A stretch of 64,000 nucleotides of DNA from Sophora flavescens (GCA_030762895.1 CM061070.1:50915007-50979006); one strand, 5' to 3'. Shown: positions 1 through 10,410, counted from the first letter of the stretch. Made by a program: numbers and translations. Notes: generated from the sequence alone by a model not told the origin.

Positions 1-314
1 TTGTAATTGTAAATGCATACCTGACCACTCTTTGACAGTTCGGTCTTTGGCATAGCAAAGACCCGAACCAATGGGTACTCATCCGAACTCGTCCCGACTT
101 TGACGAGGAAAATCCGCTTTGACTGGGGACGGGGCGGAGATGGGGATACAGACACCCGCCTTGTTGTTTAATAATTATAATAATATCATCATATATCTAT
201 GTATGGTATTGAATTTGTTTACATTGAAAGGTTGCATCCTATATAAAAAGGGTACATTTTTTTTGGAAAAATTATATAACATTTTATTGTACTTTGATTA
301 TTGTATTTTGATGT
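1..314. repeat. Upstream flank shared with 37,615-37,928
   Basis: This stretch aligns along its length with 37,615-37,928 and directly precedes the same LTR-like sequence in both places. It carries runs of G and 'ccgaact/cccgact' motifs like the subterminal parts of plant hAT elements. No coding potential is evident. Because the flank is shared, the two loci are related by duplication, or the LTR boundary used in the next entry is wrong. Confidence 0.6.
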
Positions 315-469
315 TGTAACACCCAATTTTTCTAACATATGTTTTTATGCGTTGTATATAGTTGTATGTTGTGCTAGATTATCATAAAGGTGCTTTAGGG
401 AATTTAAAATGGGGTTAAGTGGGATTTTCTGGTCAAAAATCCATTTCTAATGCATTTGTTGCACTCTCC

Positions 470-650
470 TGGAGCTCGAAACAGTTGTGTCTCCTGATAG
501 ACACAGCTGTGTCTACCTCTCTAAATCACTGTTTTGTCCCGGGAAACAAGTGTGTCTAATTCTCGAAAACGTTGTTCTGGTAAGGGACACAGCTATGTCT
601 CTTGATAGATACGATTGTGTCTAGTTCTCAAAGACATTTTAGTCTAGCAA
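470..650. repeat. Tandem palindromic minisatellite in LTR
   Basis: About three imperfect units of roughly 60 bp. Each contains 'agacaca..tgtgtcta' dyads. The clearest is GACACAGCTGTGTC at 500-513, a perfect 14-bp palindrome. The related LTR at 38,085-38,420 has more units. Confidence 0.7.
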
Positions 651-1552
651 TATAACTAAGTGAGTGATGAGGGTTACAACCCTCATTTTGACACTTTTCG
701 CAATCCCTATGCGACAGAAACCTCTCATCCCTCTTCTCTTTAAAGCCCCTTCGTGTTCTTCGCATTCTTGTTTTGCGATTGGAGAGTAAACCGAACGTTA
801 GTGTCGATTAAGGTAATCTTGTAAACTCGTTATTAATCTCCCTTTTGTTTTCTTGAATCAGGGATCAATTGTTCTTCCTTCTTTGATGTTTTGACCAAGA
901 TTTATTGAACTGTTGAATCGTTTGAGGGAGCCAAGCTTGGATTAGCTTAAGTTGACCATAGAATTAGACCGTCATACCAGGTTTGGGGAAAAGAGATTAG
1001 TATAACATGTAGGCATTGGGCTATTGTAAGATGAAGGGTTAACCCATGACCCTGTTGTGTGCTAATTGTTAAAGTGATGTTGCTTGTTATATGTATGTCA
1101 TGCTTCCTATATGATTGGTATGTTTTAAATTGTGAATTACTATGGATGACGATGATGCCATGATTGTATGGTTTGATATTCGATGTTGACGAATGTCGTT
1201 ATGGTTACAAACACACCAATTAAAATATAGGGATGTTAGTAATGACATCAGAATTAAGGGATAATTCCCAATGTTCATAAGACATGAATCTTAGAAAAAG
1301 AGAAGTGAGGTTAATGGTCAATGGTATAGTTAAGACCCTATGGTTGATCCACGAGTGCTTTAGGGATGTTAATAATAAAATCAGAATTAAAGGATTAACT
1401 CCCAATGATCATGAGACATGAAGATTAAATAAGAGGAACGAGACTAATACTTGATCGTGTAGTTAAAAGCCAATAGGATTGATCTATGAGTGCCCTAGGA
1501 GTTTGGCAATGGTTCCCAAACCTTCTGCCTAGAAAGTACTGCCATGTTCCAG

Positions 1553-1640
1553 TAAGCACGATCGTGCTCAATAAACAGCACGCCGGTGCTCAATGCCAGC
1601 ACGCCCGTGCCAGGGGATCAGCATGATCGTTCTCCCCAAT
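1553..1640. repeat. Short palindrome cluster in LTR
   Basis: Several GCACG..CGTGC dyads in a row. The first, AGCACGATCGTGCT at 1,555-1,568, is a perfect 14-bp palindrome; the others are imperfect. The same block is at 39,350-39,425 in the related LTR. Confidence 0.7.
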
Positions 1641-1894
1641 CGGAACCAGATGTTAAGTGGGAACAAGGGTGTTTCACCCACATTGTTCCTATGACGAAAT
1701 AAGACATCAATCGAAGTAAAGACAAGATAGATAATCTAATTAAGCTTTAACCAAGATAATTAAATGTAAAAAGTTAAGATGGTTAAGTCGATAACGATTG
1801 GTTACCGCATGATGTTAAACTTTGATGCTTAATGGTCAAAGTTGTCGTGATGCTTATTGGTCAAGATGTTGACCGAGACACCCCACTGTGCCTC

Positions 1895-2240
1895 TTTGTG
1901 TCATTAGATTAAAACCTCATTATTTAATTACTTAATCGCACGGTTAACGTGAAAATACGTAAAAATTAAAACTTAACTTATAAAGTATACAACTTCATAT
2001 AGAATGACATATCACAATATAAGTATATTATGCATATTACAAAACACTGTTGAGGATATCCTATCAGTAGGATCCCTCACAGGCATATACTTAGACAAAA
2101 AGTTAAACAGCGAAAAACATAATAAAAATACGCCCCACGAGATGCACTAGCCATAACTAACTAGACCCTAATCACCATGGGTCACAACTCGTCCTCCAGC
2201 CTTCGGTTCGTAAGGAGTTCCATCCAACTCCTCATGGTTA
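1895..2240 (-). mobile_element. Antisense LTR fragment
   Basis: A diverged match to 44,425-44,745, sharing 'tatcctatcagtaggatccc' and its surroundings. In both places it follows other gypsy-like sequence. It looks like the reverse strand of a gypsy-type LTR; no coding sequence. Family uncertain. Confidence 0.45.
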
Positions 2241-2438
2241 CTCTCATCCATAGGGACTTCTCATACGATTCCACAAGGAGATAAAATACAACATACAGAA
2301 ATATACAGGGGATAAGAAACAGTTCTATCATCAAAAAGCGGAAAATAGTCATAGTAAATTATACAGTAATTGTCACGGACAATCAACACATATAAATAAT
2401 GAATCATCCCCAGGTTAATATATATCATCCTTGATTAG
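2241..2438. other. No recognisable feature
   Basis: AT-rich sequence between the antisense LTR fragment and the Athila-like 5' LTR. I see no reading frame or repeat structure here. Confidence 0.4.
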
Positions 2439-2440
2439 TG

Positions 2441-3769
2441 TGATTACACCTCATATTTCTTTATCCTATTGCATGCATTTTCATGTAGTTTAGGCATTTT
2501 TAATTTGATTTTTGTTAGTTTTTACCATGGAACGGGTAAGGCGGTTTTGTGGTGTTGTTGTGCAGGAATTGAAGATTAAAATGTTCAAGATCAACCATGA
2601 TGGAGCTTGCATGAAGATGGAGCTTGAAAAGTAAGAAAAATGAGCCAAACAGAGCCCATCACGGCTTAGCCGTGATGTACCATCACGGCCATGATCGAGC
2701 AAGACTGAAAAAAAAAAATGAAAAAGTCGGAACTGTCACAGGCTTAGGCCGTGATGGCCATCACGGTCGTGATAGGCCATCGCGTGCCAAGTTTTCCAAG
2801 ACAGAATATGTCACGGCCTGGCCATGACAGGCATCACGATCGTGACGTGCAATATCTGGAATTTTACAACCTGATTTGATCTGATTTTGTAATTGCTTGG
2901 GATTCAAGTTACCCTACTCTATAAATAGAGCAATTAGGCTCGAAAATAGGGGGACTTAGGCTGCTACCTTAGGCAAAAATTGGGATTTCTCTTCTTCTCC
3001 AATTTCTTCTCTTCTCTTAGGTTTTCTTTTATCCTTTTGTTAATCAAGCTTGCTATGAACATGGCAATGCTTGAGTAGTGTTTTTATTTCTAGGAATTGG
3101 GGTTATGCCCAAGATTTGTTTTATGTTATGAATTGACGTTTTACTTCTTGTTAATTTCAATTTGCTTTCGATTTGATTCCTATTGCATGAATTACTTGTG
3201 AATCTGGTGCGTACTTATTTACATGTCATAGATACTCTAAGGAGGAACCTAGCAGTGAACTTAGGTATTGGATCTATAGGAATTAAACTTATGACTTAAA
3301 TCACGAGAGTTAGAAGCGGTCCTTCGAGGGTTCACTGAATTGTCACAAAGGTTAAAAGGTTCGATTTAAATTCAATTACCACGAGAGTAGGGGTTGGTTT
3401 AATCGGGCACGGTTCTTGTATCCCGAGAGGGAACATTAACTTAATTAGGATAAATTCACCTTCAAAGCAAATTTCGATATCAATTTAGTAACATGAGCAG
3501 TCTTGTTGGTAACCCAATTCCTGGGAATCTCTTTTGATATTGAAAAAATCTCAGATTTGATTTACTTTCCTATTTTGTTCTTGATTGCGTTTTAGATATT
3601 TGATTTGTTAGTTAATCTTTTAAAAACCAAATCTTTTCCAAATCTTCTTTTTCTAGTCCAGTTTAATTGATTTAATAATTGATAGTTATTTAAGATCACG
3701 GTCCCTGTGGATTCGATCTTTTTATTGCTTGACGACGAAGCCGTTCACTTGCGGATTCGAGCACCATCA
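2441..3769 (+). mobile_element. Athila-like 5' LTR
   Basis: The right end is fixed by the Athila-type primer-binding site that starts 7 bp after '..ccatca'. The left end is placed at TGATTACACC to give TGAT..ATCA termini; an alternative start 2 bp earlier (TGTGATT) is possible. It contains a palindromic array at 2,655-2,850. Part of its 3' half (around 3,220-3,330) recurs on the minus strand at about 14,330-14,410 in a deletion derivative, which supports its identity as LTR. No matching 3' LTR is seen downstream. Confidence 0.7.
2655..2850. repeat. TCACGGCC..CGTGATG palindromic array
   Basis: Three imperfect units of about 70 bp, each with two close dyads of the type TCACGGCCtaGCCGTGATG. They resemble the six-unit array at 6,541-6,895 near the other end of the same element. 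Confidence 0.75.
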
Positions 3770-3775
3770 AGTTTT

Positions 3776-3793
3776 TGGTGCCGTTGCCGGGGA
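3776..3793 (+). promoter_or_regulatory. Athila-type primer-binding site
   Basis: TGGTGCCGTTGCCGGGGA lies just after the LTR end. It differs by one base from the TGGCGCCGTTGCCGGGGA that I recognise as the usual primer-binding site of Athila elements, where a tRNA 3' end primes minus-strand synthesis. Confidence 0.85.
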
Positions 3794-3841
3794 TTGTGCT
3801 TTCTTGAATCTAAATTTAATTTTTAAATTGATTTTTCTGGA

Positions 3842-3848
<7 letters not shown>

Positions 3849-3879
<31 letters not shown>
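3849..3879. repeat. (TA)n microsatellite
   Basis: An uninterrupted TA dinucleotide run of about 15 units between primer-binding site and gag. Confidence 0.95.
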
Positions 3880-3884
<5 letters not shown>

Positions 3885-3962
3885 TTTTCTCTTTTTTTTC
3901 ATTTATCTCTTTTTCTTTTTCTAGAGTATCTACCACTCTCTTTGCAGGAATTTTTCTCTCTT

Positions 3963-5377
3963 ATGCAAAGATTCCAAAGTCTTGGAAATCTTATTGAAGT
4001 TGACCCCGAGATAGAAAGGACCTTTCATAGACGTGGGAGACTACAAAGACAAAGAGCGAGAGAAAGGTTGATTCCCGTTACACTCATGGCGAATCTACCG
4101 GATACCAAACTACTGAAGGACTACGCAGCCCCAAATGCTAGGGGTTTACGAACTGGGATTGCTAGGCCAGAAATTGAGGCAGAAAACTACACTATGCCGC
4201 CTCTGTTAATTGGCATGATTAGGCAAAATCAATTTGGAGGATTACCCTCGGAGGACCCGACTGATCATGTGGAGACATTCTTGGAGTTCACCGATGCAAT
4301 AATAATTCATGGTGCCCCAATTGATGCTATTCGCTTGAGGTTATTCCCCTCCTCTCTGACTGGAAAGGCAAAAGCTTGGTTGAAGCAAGTGTCCGCTAAT
4401 ACTTTGTCAACTTGGGACCAACTGGAGCAGACATTCTTGGAGAAATTCTTCCCTCCATCCAAGACTGCTTACCTACGAACTCAGATCATCGACTTCTCCC
4501 AAAATGAATTATATCGCTTATCCGAATCTTTGGATCTTAACTAAGGATTGCTTGAGTATTGCCCACATCATTGTCTCGAGTGGTTGTTGTTAGTGCATAC
4601 CTTCTACAACGGATTGGATTACTCTTTGAAGGTGTCACTTGACTCCATGGTGGTGGAGCCTTTATGAATAGACCTCTGACTGAAGCGTTCAATATCATTG
4701 AAAACGTAGCCACCAACTATCACCATTCGGAAAGAGGTAATAACCCGAGAAAGCTTTCGGGGGGTAAGTTTGAAATGAATAGCACTGATCTAATTATGTC
4801 TACATTTGACTCATTGAATAAATGCTTTGATAAGCTTGAAAAGGCTAATGTGAGTTCAATAGGTGCTACTAATGTTGTTTGTGAGATTTGTGGAATGCAG
4901 GGACATGACATAATGGAATGCCCACATGGTATTGCTCCTGGATCCGGTGCTTTGGGGTAACAAGTGAACTCTTATCACAACTACGATGTCACGAACCCGA
5001 AGTTGCCAAACTATGTTCCCCCAAATTCTTACAACCAAGGAAGGAAGAATAGTCCTTATTTCTCCTATGGGAACTACAACAACACGTTGAATCACGAATT
5101 CCAGGAAGACCAAGGTAATAGGAAACCCGCATCGGGGTATCCTCAGGTACAAAATTCTAAACTTGAGTCTCTTTTGGAAAATTTTGTTGAAACTCAAACA
5201 AAGCAAAATGAAGAGTTTAGGCAACAAGGTAGGACAATCAATGAGGCAATAAAAGAGTTAGCATCTAAGGTAGATAACTTAGCCATCCATAATAAGATGT
5301 TAGAAACTCAGATTGCCCAACAAGCTAGTACATATTCTAGAACTAAAGGGTACGTTTCCAAGATAACCCGAAGTTAA
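3963..5377 (+). pseudogene. Athila-like gag, broken
   Basis: Gag of a Ty3/gypsy Athila-like element, the structural protein of the virus-like particle. The chosen start is ATG at 3,963 (MQRFQSLGN..); the open frame extends upstream, but that part overlaps the primer-site leader. The retrotransposon-gag core is visible as DHVETFLEFTDA..AKAWL..LEQTFLEKFFPP. The frame is lost at 4,544, and the region to 4,663 reads only with shifts and stops (HTFYNGLDYSLK is recognisable). It resumes at 4,664 with a CCHC knuckle, CEICGMQGHDIMEC. A single TAA at 4,958-4,960 interrupts an otherwise continuous frame through 5,377. The tail has a coiled-coil-like stretch (LASKVDNLAIHNKMLETQI). The part from 4,703 on recurs at 51,001 onward. 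Confidence 0.85.
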
Positions 5378-5599
5378 TCCCAATGAGCATTGTAATGCTA
5401 TATACTTGAGGGATGATAAGCTTGGGGTGGTTGAAAAGGATGTGGAATGTGAGGAGGACATGAGTGAACATGAAGAGATGGAGCCAAAGTATTTCCCTCC
5501 ACCACCTTACCAACCCCCAATAGCTTTCCCACAAAGGTTGGTCAAGAAAAAGCAAGTAGGAAAATAAACAAAGAGCTTAATTGAGGAGCATGATGCCAT

Positions 5600-6257
5600 G
5601 ATAAAAACTAATATGCCTCCTAAACTAAAAGATCCATGAAGTTTCTCTATTGCTTGCTCAATCGGAGAATTAAAAATAGACCAAGCCTTATGTGACTTAG
5701 GGGCTAGTGCGAGTTTGATGCCGCTTACTATCTTTGAGAGGTTAGGAACCAAGGAATTGAGTCCATCCAAGTCCTCTGTACAATTTACGGATGGATCAAC
5801 TAAAACCCCTCTAGGCATACTAGAGAATGTCCCCATAAAGGTAGGGAAATTTTTCATTCCTTCCGATTTCATGGTGTTGGACATGAACGAGAATTCTAAA
5901 TTCCCTATCATTCTTGGAAGGCCATTCTTGGCCACAGCTGGAGCCATAATAGATGTAAAAAATGGTAAGCTTTCCTTGAATTTAGAGGAAGGTAGTGTGG
6001 ATTTTGATTTGACTAACTCATATAACAACCCTCCTTTTGAGAGTCATGTGTGCAGGATTGAGATAATGCCTCCAAAGGTGAAGGAAGAGCTTAACATGGA
6101 AGCAACTCCGAAACTTTGCATGACAAATGATGCACCAAATAATGATGAAGTTGGAGTTGCTCAACAAGTGGAGTTAAAACTTCCGCCGGAAGGAAGTAAG
6201 GCCATGAAACTCAAAGTGAAAAGAGCAAAGCGAAAGCGCATGTGGCCATATGAATAA
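5600..6257 (+). pseudogene. Athila-like aspartic protease, broken
   Basis: Retropepsin domain of the same element, which would process Gag-Pol. The catalytic motif DLGAS is at 5,694-5,708, followed by LMPLTIFERLG and then the second strand motif PIILGRPFLATAGAIID. The reading frame continues to a stop at 6,257 through a basic tail (KRAKRKRMWPYE). An in-frame TGA at about 5,637 stands where the family has a glycine codon (DPGSF type). No reverse transcriptase, RNase H or integrase follows, so most of pol is deleted. Confidence 0.85.
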
Positions 6258-6540
6258 AATAGGCTCTTTGGTGGACTTCCTTGGAAGAGAGGTGTTCTTG
6301 CATTTCCAAGCCCAGCTGATCCCGGTTGATCCAAGGGAGTATGGTCAAGCTTAAGACCGTAAATAAGAGCTTCTTGGGAGGCAACCCAAGTTTTCTTTCC
6401 CTTTTCAATTTCTTTTTGAATTTTGTTGTTGAATAATTTGAGAAGATTAAGAGAAGAAAGATCACAAATTGATGGTTTTGCCAAGTATTTTCAGGTTATG
6501 AAGGCATGAAGAGTAAAAAGGCATGGAAAAACGAAGTAAG
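6258..6540 (+). other. Post-pol region with 'gggaggcaaccca' motif
   Basis: Contains 'agagcttcttgggaggcaac', a conserved stretch often found after pol in Athila-like elements. The same motif occurs reversed at 13,915-13,935. Protein-like reading (GSLVDFLGREVFLHF) suggests residual coding sequence. Confidence 0.5.
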
Positions 6541-6895
6541 AGGAGATCATGGCCTGCCCCTGATATCCATCATGGCCATGATGTGAGACCAGAAGTGATC
6601 ACGCCCAAGCTGTGACAGGGGTCACGACCATGATTAGCCAACAGATGAAGATCCGAAAGGAACACAGCCCAGTCGTGATAGCCCTCGTGGGCATGATGAG
6701 AAGGACCCAGAAGATCAGAATGTATCACGACCTAGCCGTGATGGAAGTCACGGCCGTCAGAGGCCAGCTCCTATAGACCCGAATTGATCACGGCCCAGCC
6801 GTGATGTATATCACGCCCGTGATGGGGACTTGCTTGACACCAGAACTGGTCACGGCCTGCCCGTGATGAATGTCACGGCCGTGACGCGTCTTCCA
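6541..6895. repeat. Six-unit palindromic minisatellite
   Basis: Six diverged tandem units of about 60-64 bp starting near 6,547, 6,597, 6,660, 6,722, 6,786 and 6,847. Each unit carries two dyads built on TCACGGCC/GGCCGTGA. The best one, GTCACGGCCGTGAC at 6,872-6,885, is a perfect 14-bp palindrome. Duplicated at 52,839-53,194. Confidence 0.85.
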
Positions 6896-6975
6896 GCAGC
6901 TCTTGGACTGGTGTCCGAGCCAACACCCTCCACCACCTCGCTGAGTTGTTCCATTTTTCTCCTCTCTCCGACTTG

Positions 6976-7025
6976 ATTATTTACATTGGGGACAATGTAA
7001 GTTTTTAAGCTTGGGGTAGGGGTAT
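6976..7025 (+). other. Athila 3' conserved motif (possible PPT region)
   Basis: 'tttacattggggacaatgta' followed by 'agcttggggtaggggta' is a purine-rich, dyad-containing motif typical of the 3' noncoding part of Athila/Tat elements. A reversed copy lies at 13,755-13,795. Confidence 0.6.
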
Positions 7026-7563
7026 TTTTGCATTTTTCATGTTGCATTCATATAGGCGTAGTTTTGCATAGTCACATGATTAGATTGTCCCTTGCTTAGA
7101 GTATGCATCCAATTGTAAGAACTATGTGCCAAATGAATTGAGGCAGTGATTTTTTGAACCCAATTTTTGTATTCTTGTGATAGGCTAGAAATAAAAATGC
7201 TTGAGATGATCTTCTGATAGTTGATAATTAGCATGTGGTTCCTTAGATTTGTGTTTCTCATTGATTTTAAACTATTAAATGTGAGATTTTCTGAGCCTAA
7301 AATGGGTACTTACTAAATCTACCCCATTCTTTGTGATTGAGTGCTTTATTCCTCTTGGATTGTGTTCTCTAGAACTTGACTTGAAACCGTTTTGAAACTT
7401 AAAAATTTTTGAAAACATATTTGAAAATGATTGAGGCACTAGGTATTTTTCTGGCCTTCTGAGCTTTGACTGATTAAATGCCCCTTAGTTGCCCAATTTT
7501 GAGCCTAAAAGAATAAAATACTTTTCTTGGTACCTTGATTTATTTTGATGAATGATACTTGGT
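7026..7563 (+). other. Athila 3' noncoding region
   Basis: AT-rich sequence in the position where Athila elements carry an env-like gene or 3' untranslated region. I see no env-like reading frame. It is the target of the next element. Confidence 0.4.
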
Positions 7564-7912
7564 ATGACTGATAGAAGCATGGATGGCTTAAGCATGTGGA
7601 AAGAAGCATATTCAGATCCAGATTAGTGCATATTATTAGTGGGCTATTTAGATAATAATTAAGTTCAATTTTATCATTTTATTTTTTATTTTCGAAATAT
7701 TTTTAGGCTTAATTTTCTGACGTCCTTTTGTATTCTCATAGCCTCACTAAATGCTTCCTATTAGTGCTCTAAGTCATAATAATGGCTAGTGAGAATTTAT
7801 TATCATGTTTATGCTTATTTACTAAGTAATGTAAATGCATTTATCAATTTATGGTAAATGCATGGTAGTGGGAGTTTTATTTCTTGTATTTCCATGTTAG
7901 CCTATAAATAGG

Positions 7913-7920
7913 GAACTCTT
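7913..7920 (+). promoter_or_regulatory. LTR TATA box
   Basis: TATAAATA, followed about 20-30 bp later by the probable start of R, conserved in all four LTR copies of this element family in the window. Confidence 0.6.
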
Positions 7921-8320
7921 GTAATACACAAATCAGTTTTGAAGATAATGAAATTTGAAGAGTTTTCTCTATTGTGAGAGCTTCCCTTTGATTCATGGGT
8001 AAAAGAACTAAATCTAATCTTATCAAGGCAACTTGTGGCGATCAAACCCATGATTTATCACTCACCTATATCTTGAGTGTGGTGTCAATATCCTTCTTTT
8101 TGTCCGAAACTTCAAGGCGGTCTGGATTAGGATCATATCATTTGGTAATCAGAGCTTTGGATCCTTGAATTTCAGGTGCTATCTTCCTTTGTTCTTTTCT
8201 GTTCTATGAGAAAACAATACAAAAAAAATTTATTTGAAGAGTTCTTAATTTTATTCATCATTCTTGGTGGTTGTACGCAAAGTTTGAATATTTCTTAGTG
8301 GGTTCTTCAAGGAGTCAGTA

Positions 8321-9179
8321 ATGGAGAAAAATGATTCCAAGCAAAGGGGTGATCTTTTCTATTCTAGATGCTATGTGAATGACAAGATATGTAGCTTGGT
8401 CATTGATAGAAAGGGTTACATTAACCTAGCTATTACCATCATCGTGCAAAAGTTGGGACTTCTTGTTCAAGAGCATCCACAACCATATGTCATTTGGAGC
8501 ATCCCGGAGTTTAGTGATATCCGTGATGTGATGGTGAACAAACAAATACGAGTGTCATTCTGGATTGGGAGATATGAATATGAGGTGTTATGTGATGTGG
8601 TACCTATGGAAACGAGGCACTTGTTACTTGGGCGTCCTTGGAGGATTGAACGACAAGCGAGATATGATGTCGACAACAATAAGTACTCTTTTGTATTTAA
8701 TAATCGCAAAATTACTCTTGGACCATTATCACCAAAACAAGTGTATGAAGATCAAATGTACTTGAAAGGAGAGAGTGAGAAAAGAAAAATGAGTGAGAAA
8801 AAAAATAAAAGAACAGGGTTCGGTGAATGAGGAAAAAGAAGGAGTAGAGAAAAAAGAAAGCCATGAGAAAAAAGTAGAAGAAAAGGAGAGTGATGAGAGA
8901 GAAGAAAAGGAAATGGAAAACCATGAGATAAAAGTTGAAGAAAAAGAAAACAATCATGGATATCTCAAGAAAAATGAGACCTTTAAGAGAAAAAGAAATG
9001 GAAGAAGAGCCAATTTTCAAGCAAAATGTGGAAAGCACAAAAGAAAGATTTTACTAAATAATCCACTAACTTTGGGTGCATGTTTGGATTTGAGGACAAA
9101 TCACTTCCAAGATGAGGGGAATGATAGAAGCATGGATGGCTTAAGCATGTGGAAAGAAGCATATTCAGATCCAGATTAG
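8321..9179 (+). pseudogene. Gypsy protease-like ORF, frameshifted
   Basis: The N-terminal part (170 codons to 8,830) resembles the retropepsin region of plant chromovirus polyproteins: CYVNDKICSLVID, QKLGL, and VVPMETRHLLLGRPW followed by YSFVFNN and LGPLSPKQVYEDQ. The expected D-S/T-G catalytic triplet reads DRKG, so activity is doubtful. A Lys/Glu-rich, probably helical linker follows. Relative to the copy at 54,619-55,476, one extra A in the A-rich tract near 8,805 shifts the frame; the rest (8,793-9,179) is readable in the next frame. The C-terminus (LRTNHFQDEGND) resembles the end of gypsy pol and runs into the 3' LTR. This suggests an internal deletion derivative of an autonomous element. 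Confidence 0.8.
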
Positions 9180-9732
9180 TGCATATTATTAGTGAGCTAT
9201 TTAGATAATAATTAAGTTCAATTTTATCATTTTATTTTTAATTTTCGAAATATTTTTAGGCTTAATTTTCTGATGTCCTTTTGTATTCTCCTAGCCTCAC
9301 TAAATGCTTCCTGTTAGTGCTCTAAGTCATAATAATGGCTAGTGAGAATTTATTATCATGTTTATGCTTATTTACTAAGTAATGTAAATGCATTTATCAA
9401 TTTGTGGTAAATGCATGGTAGTGGGAGTTTTATTTCTTGTATTTCCAAGTTAGTCTATAAATAGGGAACTCTTGTAATACACAAATCAGTTTTGAAGATA
9501 ATGAAATTTGAAGAGTTTTCTGTATTGTGAGAGCTTCCCTTTGGTTCTTGGGTAAAAGAACTAAATCTGATCTTATCAAGGCAACTTGTGGCGATCAAAC
9601 CCATGACTTATCACTCACCTATATCTTGAGTGTGGCGTCAATATCCTTCTTTTGTCTGCAACTTCAAGGCGATCTGGATTAGGATCATATCAATGACACC
9701 TTTTAAAGTATTGCAAATGACAGGAACCAAGT

Positions 9733-9900
9733 GCAGGAACCAATGACAGGAAGAGGTAGGAATGACCAGGCTATCGCTGATGCTTTGACACTGCTTGCCA
9801 ATGCTATAGGACATAACCAGAACAACAATGGAGGACCAGTAAAATTTCAGGGTCTGGATAAGTTCTAGCGAAATAACACACCCTCTTTTAGGGTCTGGAT
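9733..9900 (+). pseudogene. Tekay-like gag N-terminal fragment
   Basis: About 150 bp nearly identical to the start of the gag at 40,751 ('gcaggaaccaa.gacaggaagaggtaggaatgacc'), with stops. The phrase 'agggtctggataagtt' occurs at 9,848 and again at 9,892, marking a junction with the following unrelated LTR-like sequence. Confidence 0.75.
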
Positions 9901-9904
9901 AAGT

Positions 9905-10410
9905 TTCCCAGTTAGTACTGTTACCGACGATGTCAACAAAAGGGCTAGGAAGCCTTGAGTACATATAACCGAAGTAAATACCCTTATAAGTCTTTAAGCC
10001 GACTATATCATTGGGTAAGTGAGATCCCGAGCATAATATTGTGGATAGGGTGATGTCACCTTAGGGCCGAGGTATACACCTCAGTATTTTCCCACGTCCC
10101 CATGAATGCGGGATGCCATGTACCAGTAATCGTTCCATGAGAGCACGAAGCTCGGTGGTGGGAACAACCACCCACGTTCAGCAAGAAGCCCCTATAACCA
10201 GGTGATAACTGTCATGGTAGGCATTATAAATAGAGGGAAGTTACCAGAACTACGTCAGGCTTTGATTCCACAAGGGGATACGTGGGAGCAGAGTAAATTT
10301 GTCAAGCCGTATTCGATCTTTACTGAGATTGTGTGAGTTTAATTTAGAGATTGAGTGTTAGTATTCGGGTGTTTAGGTCAGATTCCGAATTACCGGATTT
10401 TGGTAGGACA
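9905..10410 (+). mobile_element. LTR-like fragment (gypsy, family unsure)
   Basis: Contains a TATAAATA box at 10,225-10,232 and the downstream phrase 'actacgtcaggctttgattc' with 'ggatacgtggg', which I associate with R/U5 of some plant gypsy LTRs. Its first 100 bp (around 9,911-10,010) are related to the 271-bp direct repeats at 10,917 and 11,638. No ends or target duplications found. Confidence 0.45.

Larger units (their letters stand above)
315..1875 (+). mobile_element. Truncated Ty3/gypsy LTR (Tekay-like)
   Basis: The sequence begins TGTAACACCC, the usual start of Tekay/Del-type chromovirus LTRs, and matches the 5' half of the LTR at 37,929-40,579. It breaks off near 1,875, within a tract (aactttgatgcttaatggtcaaag) that is tandemly repeated in the other copy. 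It carries two palindrome-rich blocks, at 470-650 and 1,553-1,640. No primer site or gag follows, so this is an LTR fragment. Lineage comes from the terminal sequence and from the gag next to the second copy, not from a coding match here. Confidence 0.7.
7564..9697 (+). mobile_element. Complete non-autonomous LTR retrotransposon
   Basis: Two LTRs, 7,569-8,140 and 9,122-9,692, begin TGATAGAAG and end ATCATATCA. They are flanked by the perfect 5-bp target duplication ATGAC at 7,564-7,568 and 9,693-9,697. Each LTR has a TATAAATA box (7,913-7,920 in the first). A primer site (TGGTAATCAGAGC, initiator-Met-tRNA type with one inserted A) starts at 8,143, and a purine tract 'gatgagggga' precedes the 3' LTR. 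The internal 981 bp encode one protease-like ORF; there is no gag, reverse transcriptase or integrase. By eye the LTRs differ at about 3% of positions. It interrupts the 3' noncoding region of the Athila-like element. Confidence 0.93.

Noticed and set aside
3849..3879. (TA)n as a functional promoter
   Set aside because: A simple microsatellite in a transcribed leader, after the LTR and primer site; no promoter context.
5507..6028. Minus-strand 173-codon frame
   Set aside because: Antisense to the Athila protease domain, which carries clear catalytic motifs on the plus strand.
6541..6895. Regular palindromic repeats resembling a CRISPR array
   Set aside because: Units are diverged, spacers are repeats of each other, and the context is a plant retroelement.
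8712..9038. Minus-strand frame rich in Phe/Ser/Leu that looks like a membrane protein
   Set aside because: It is the antisense shadow of the Lys/Glu-rich linker in the protease-like ORF; A-rich codons read as Phe and Ser on the other strand.
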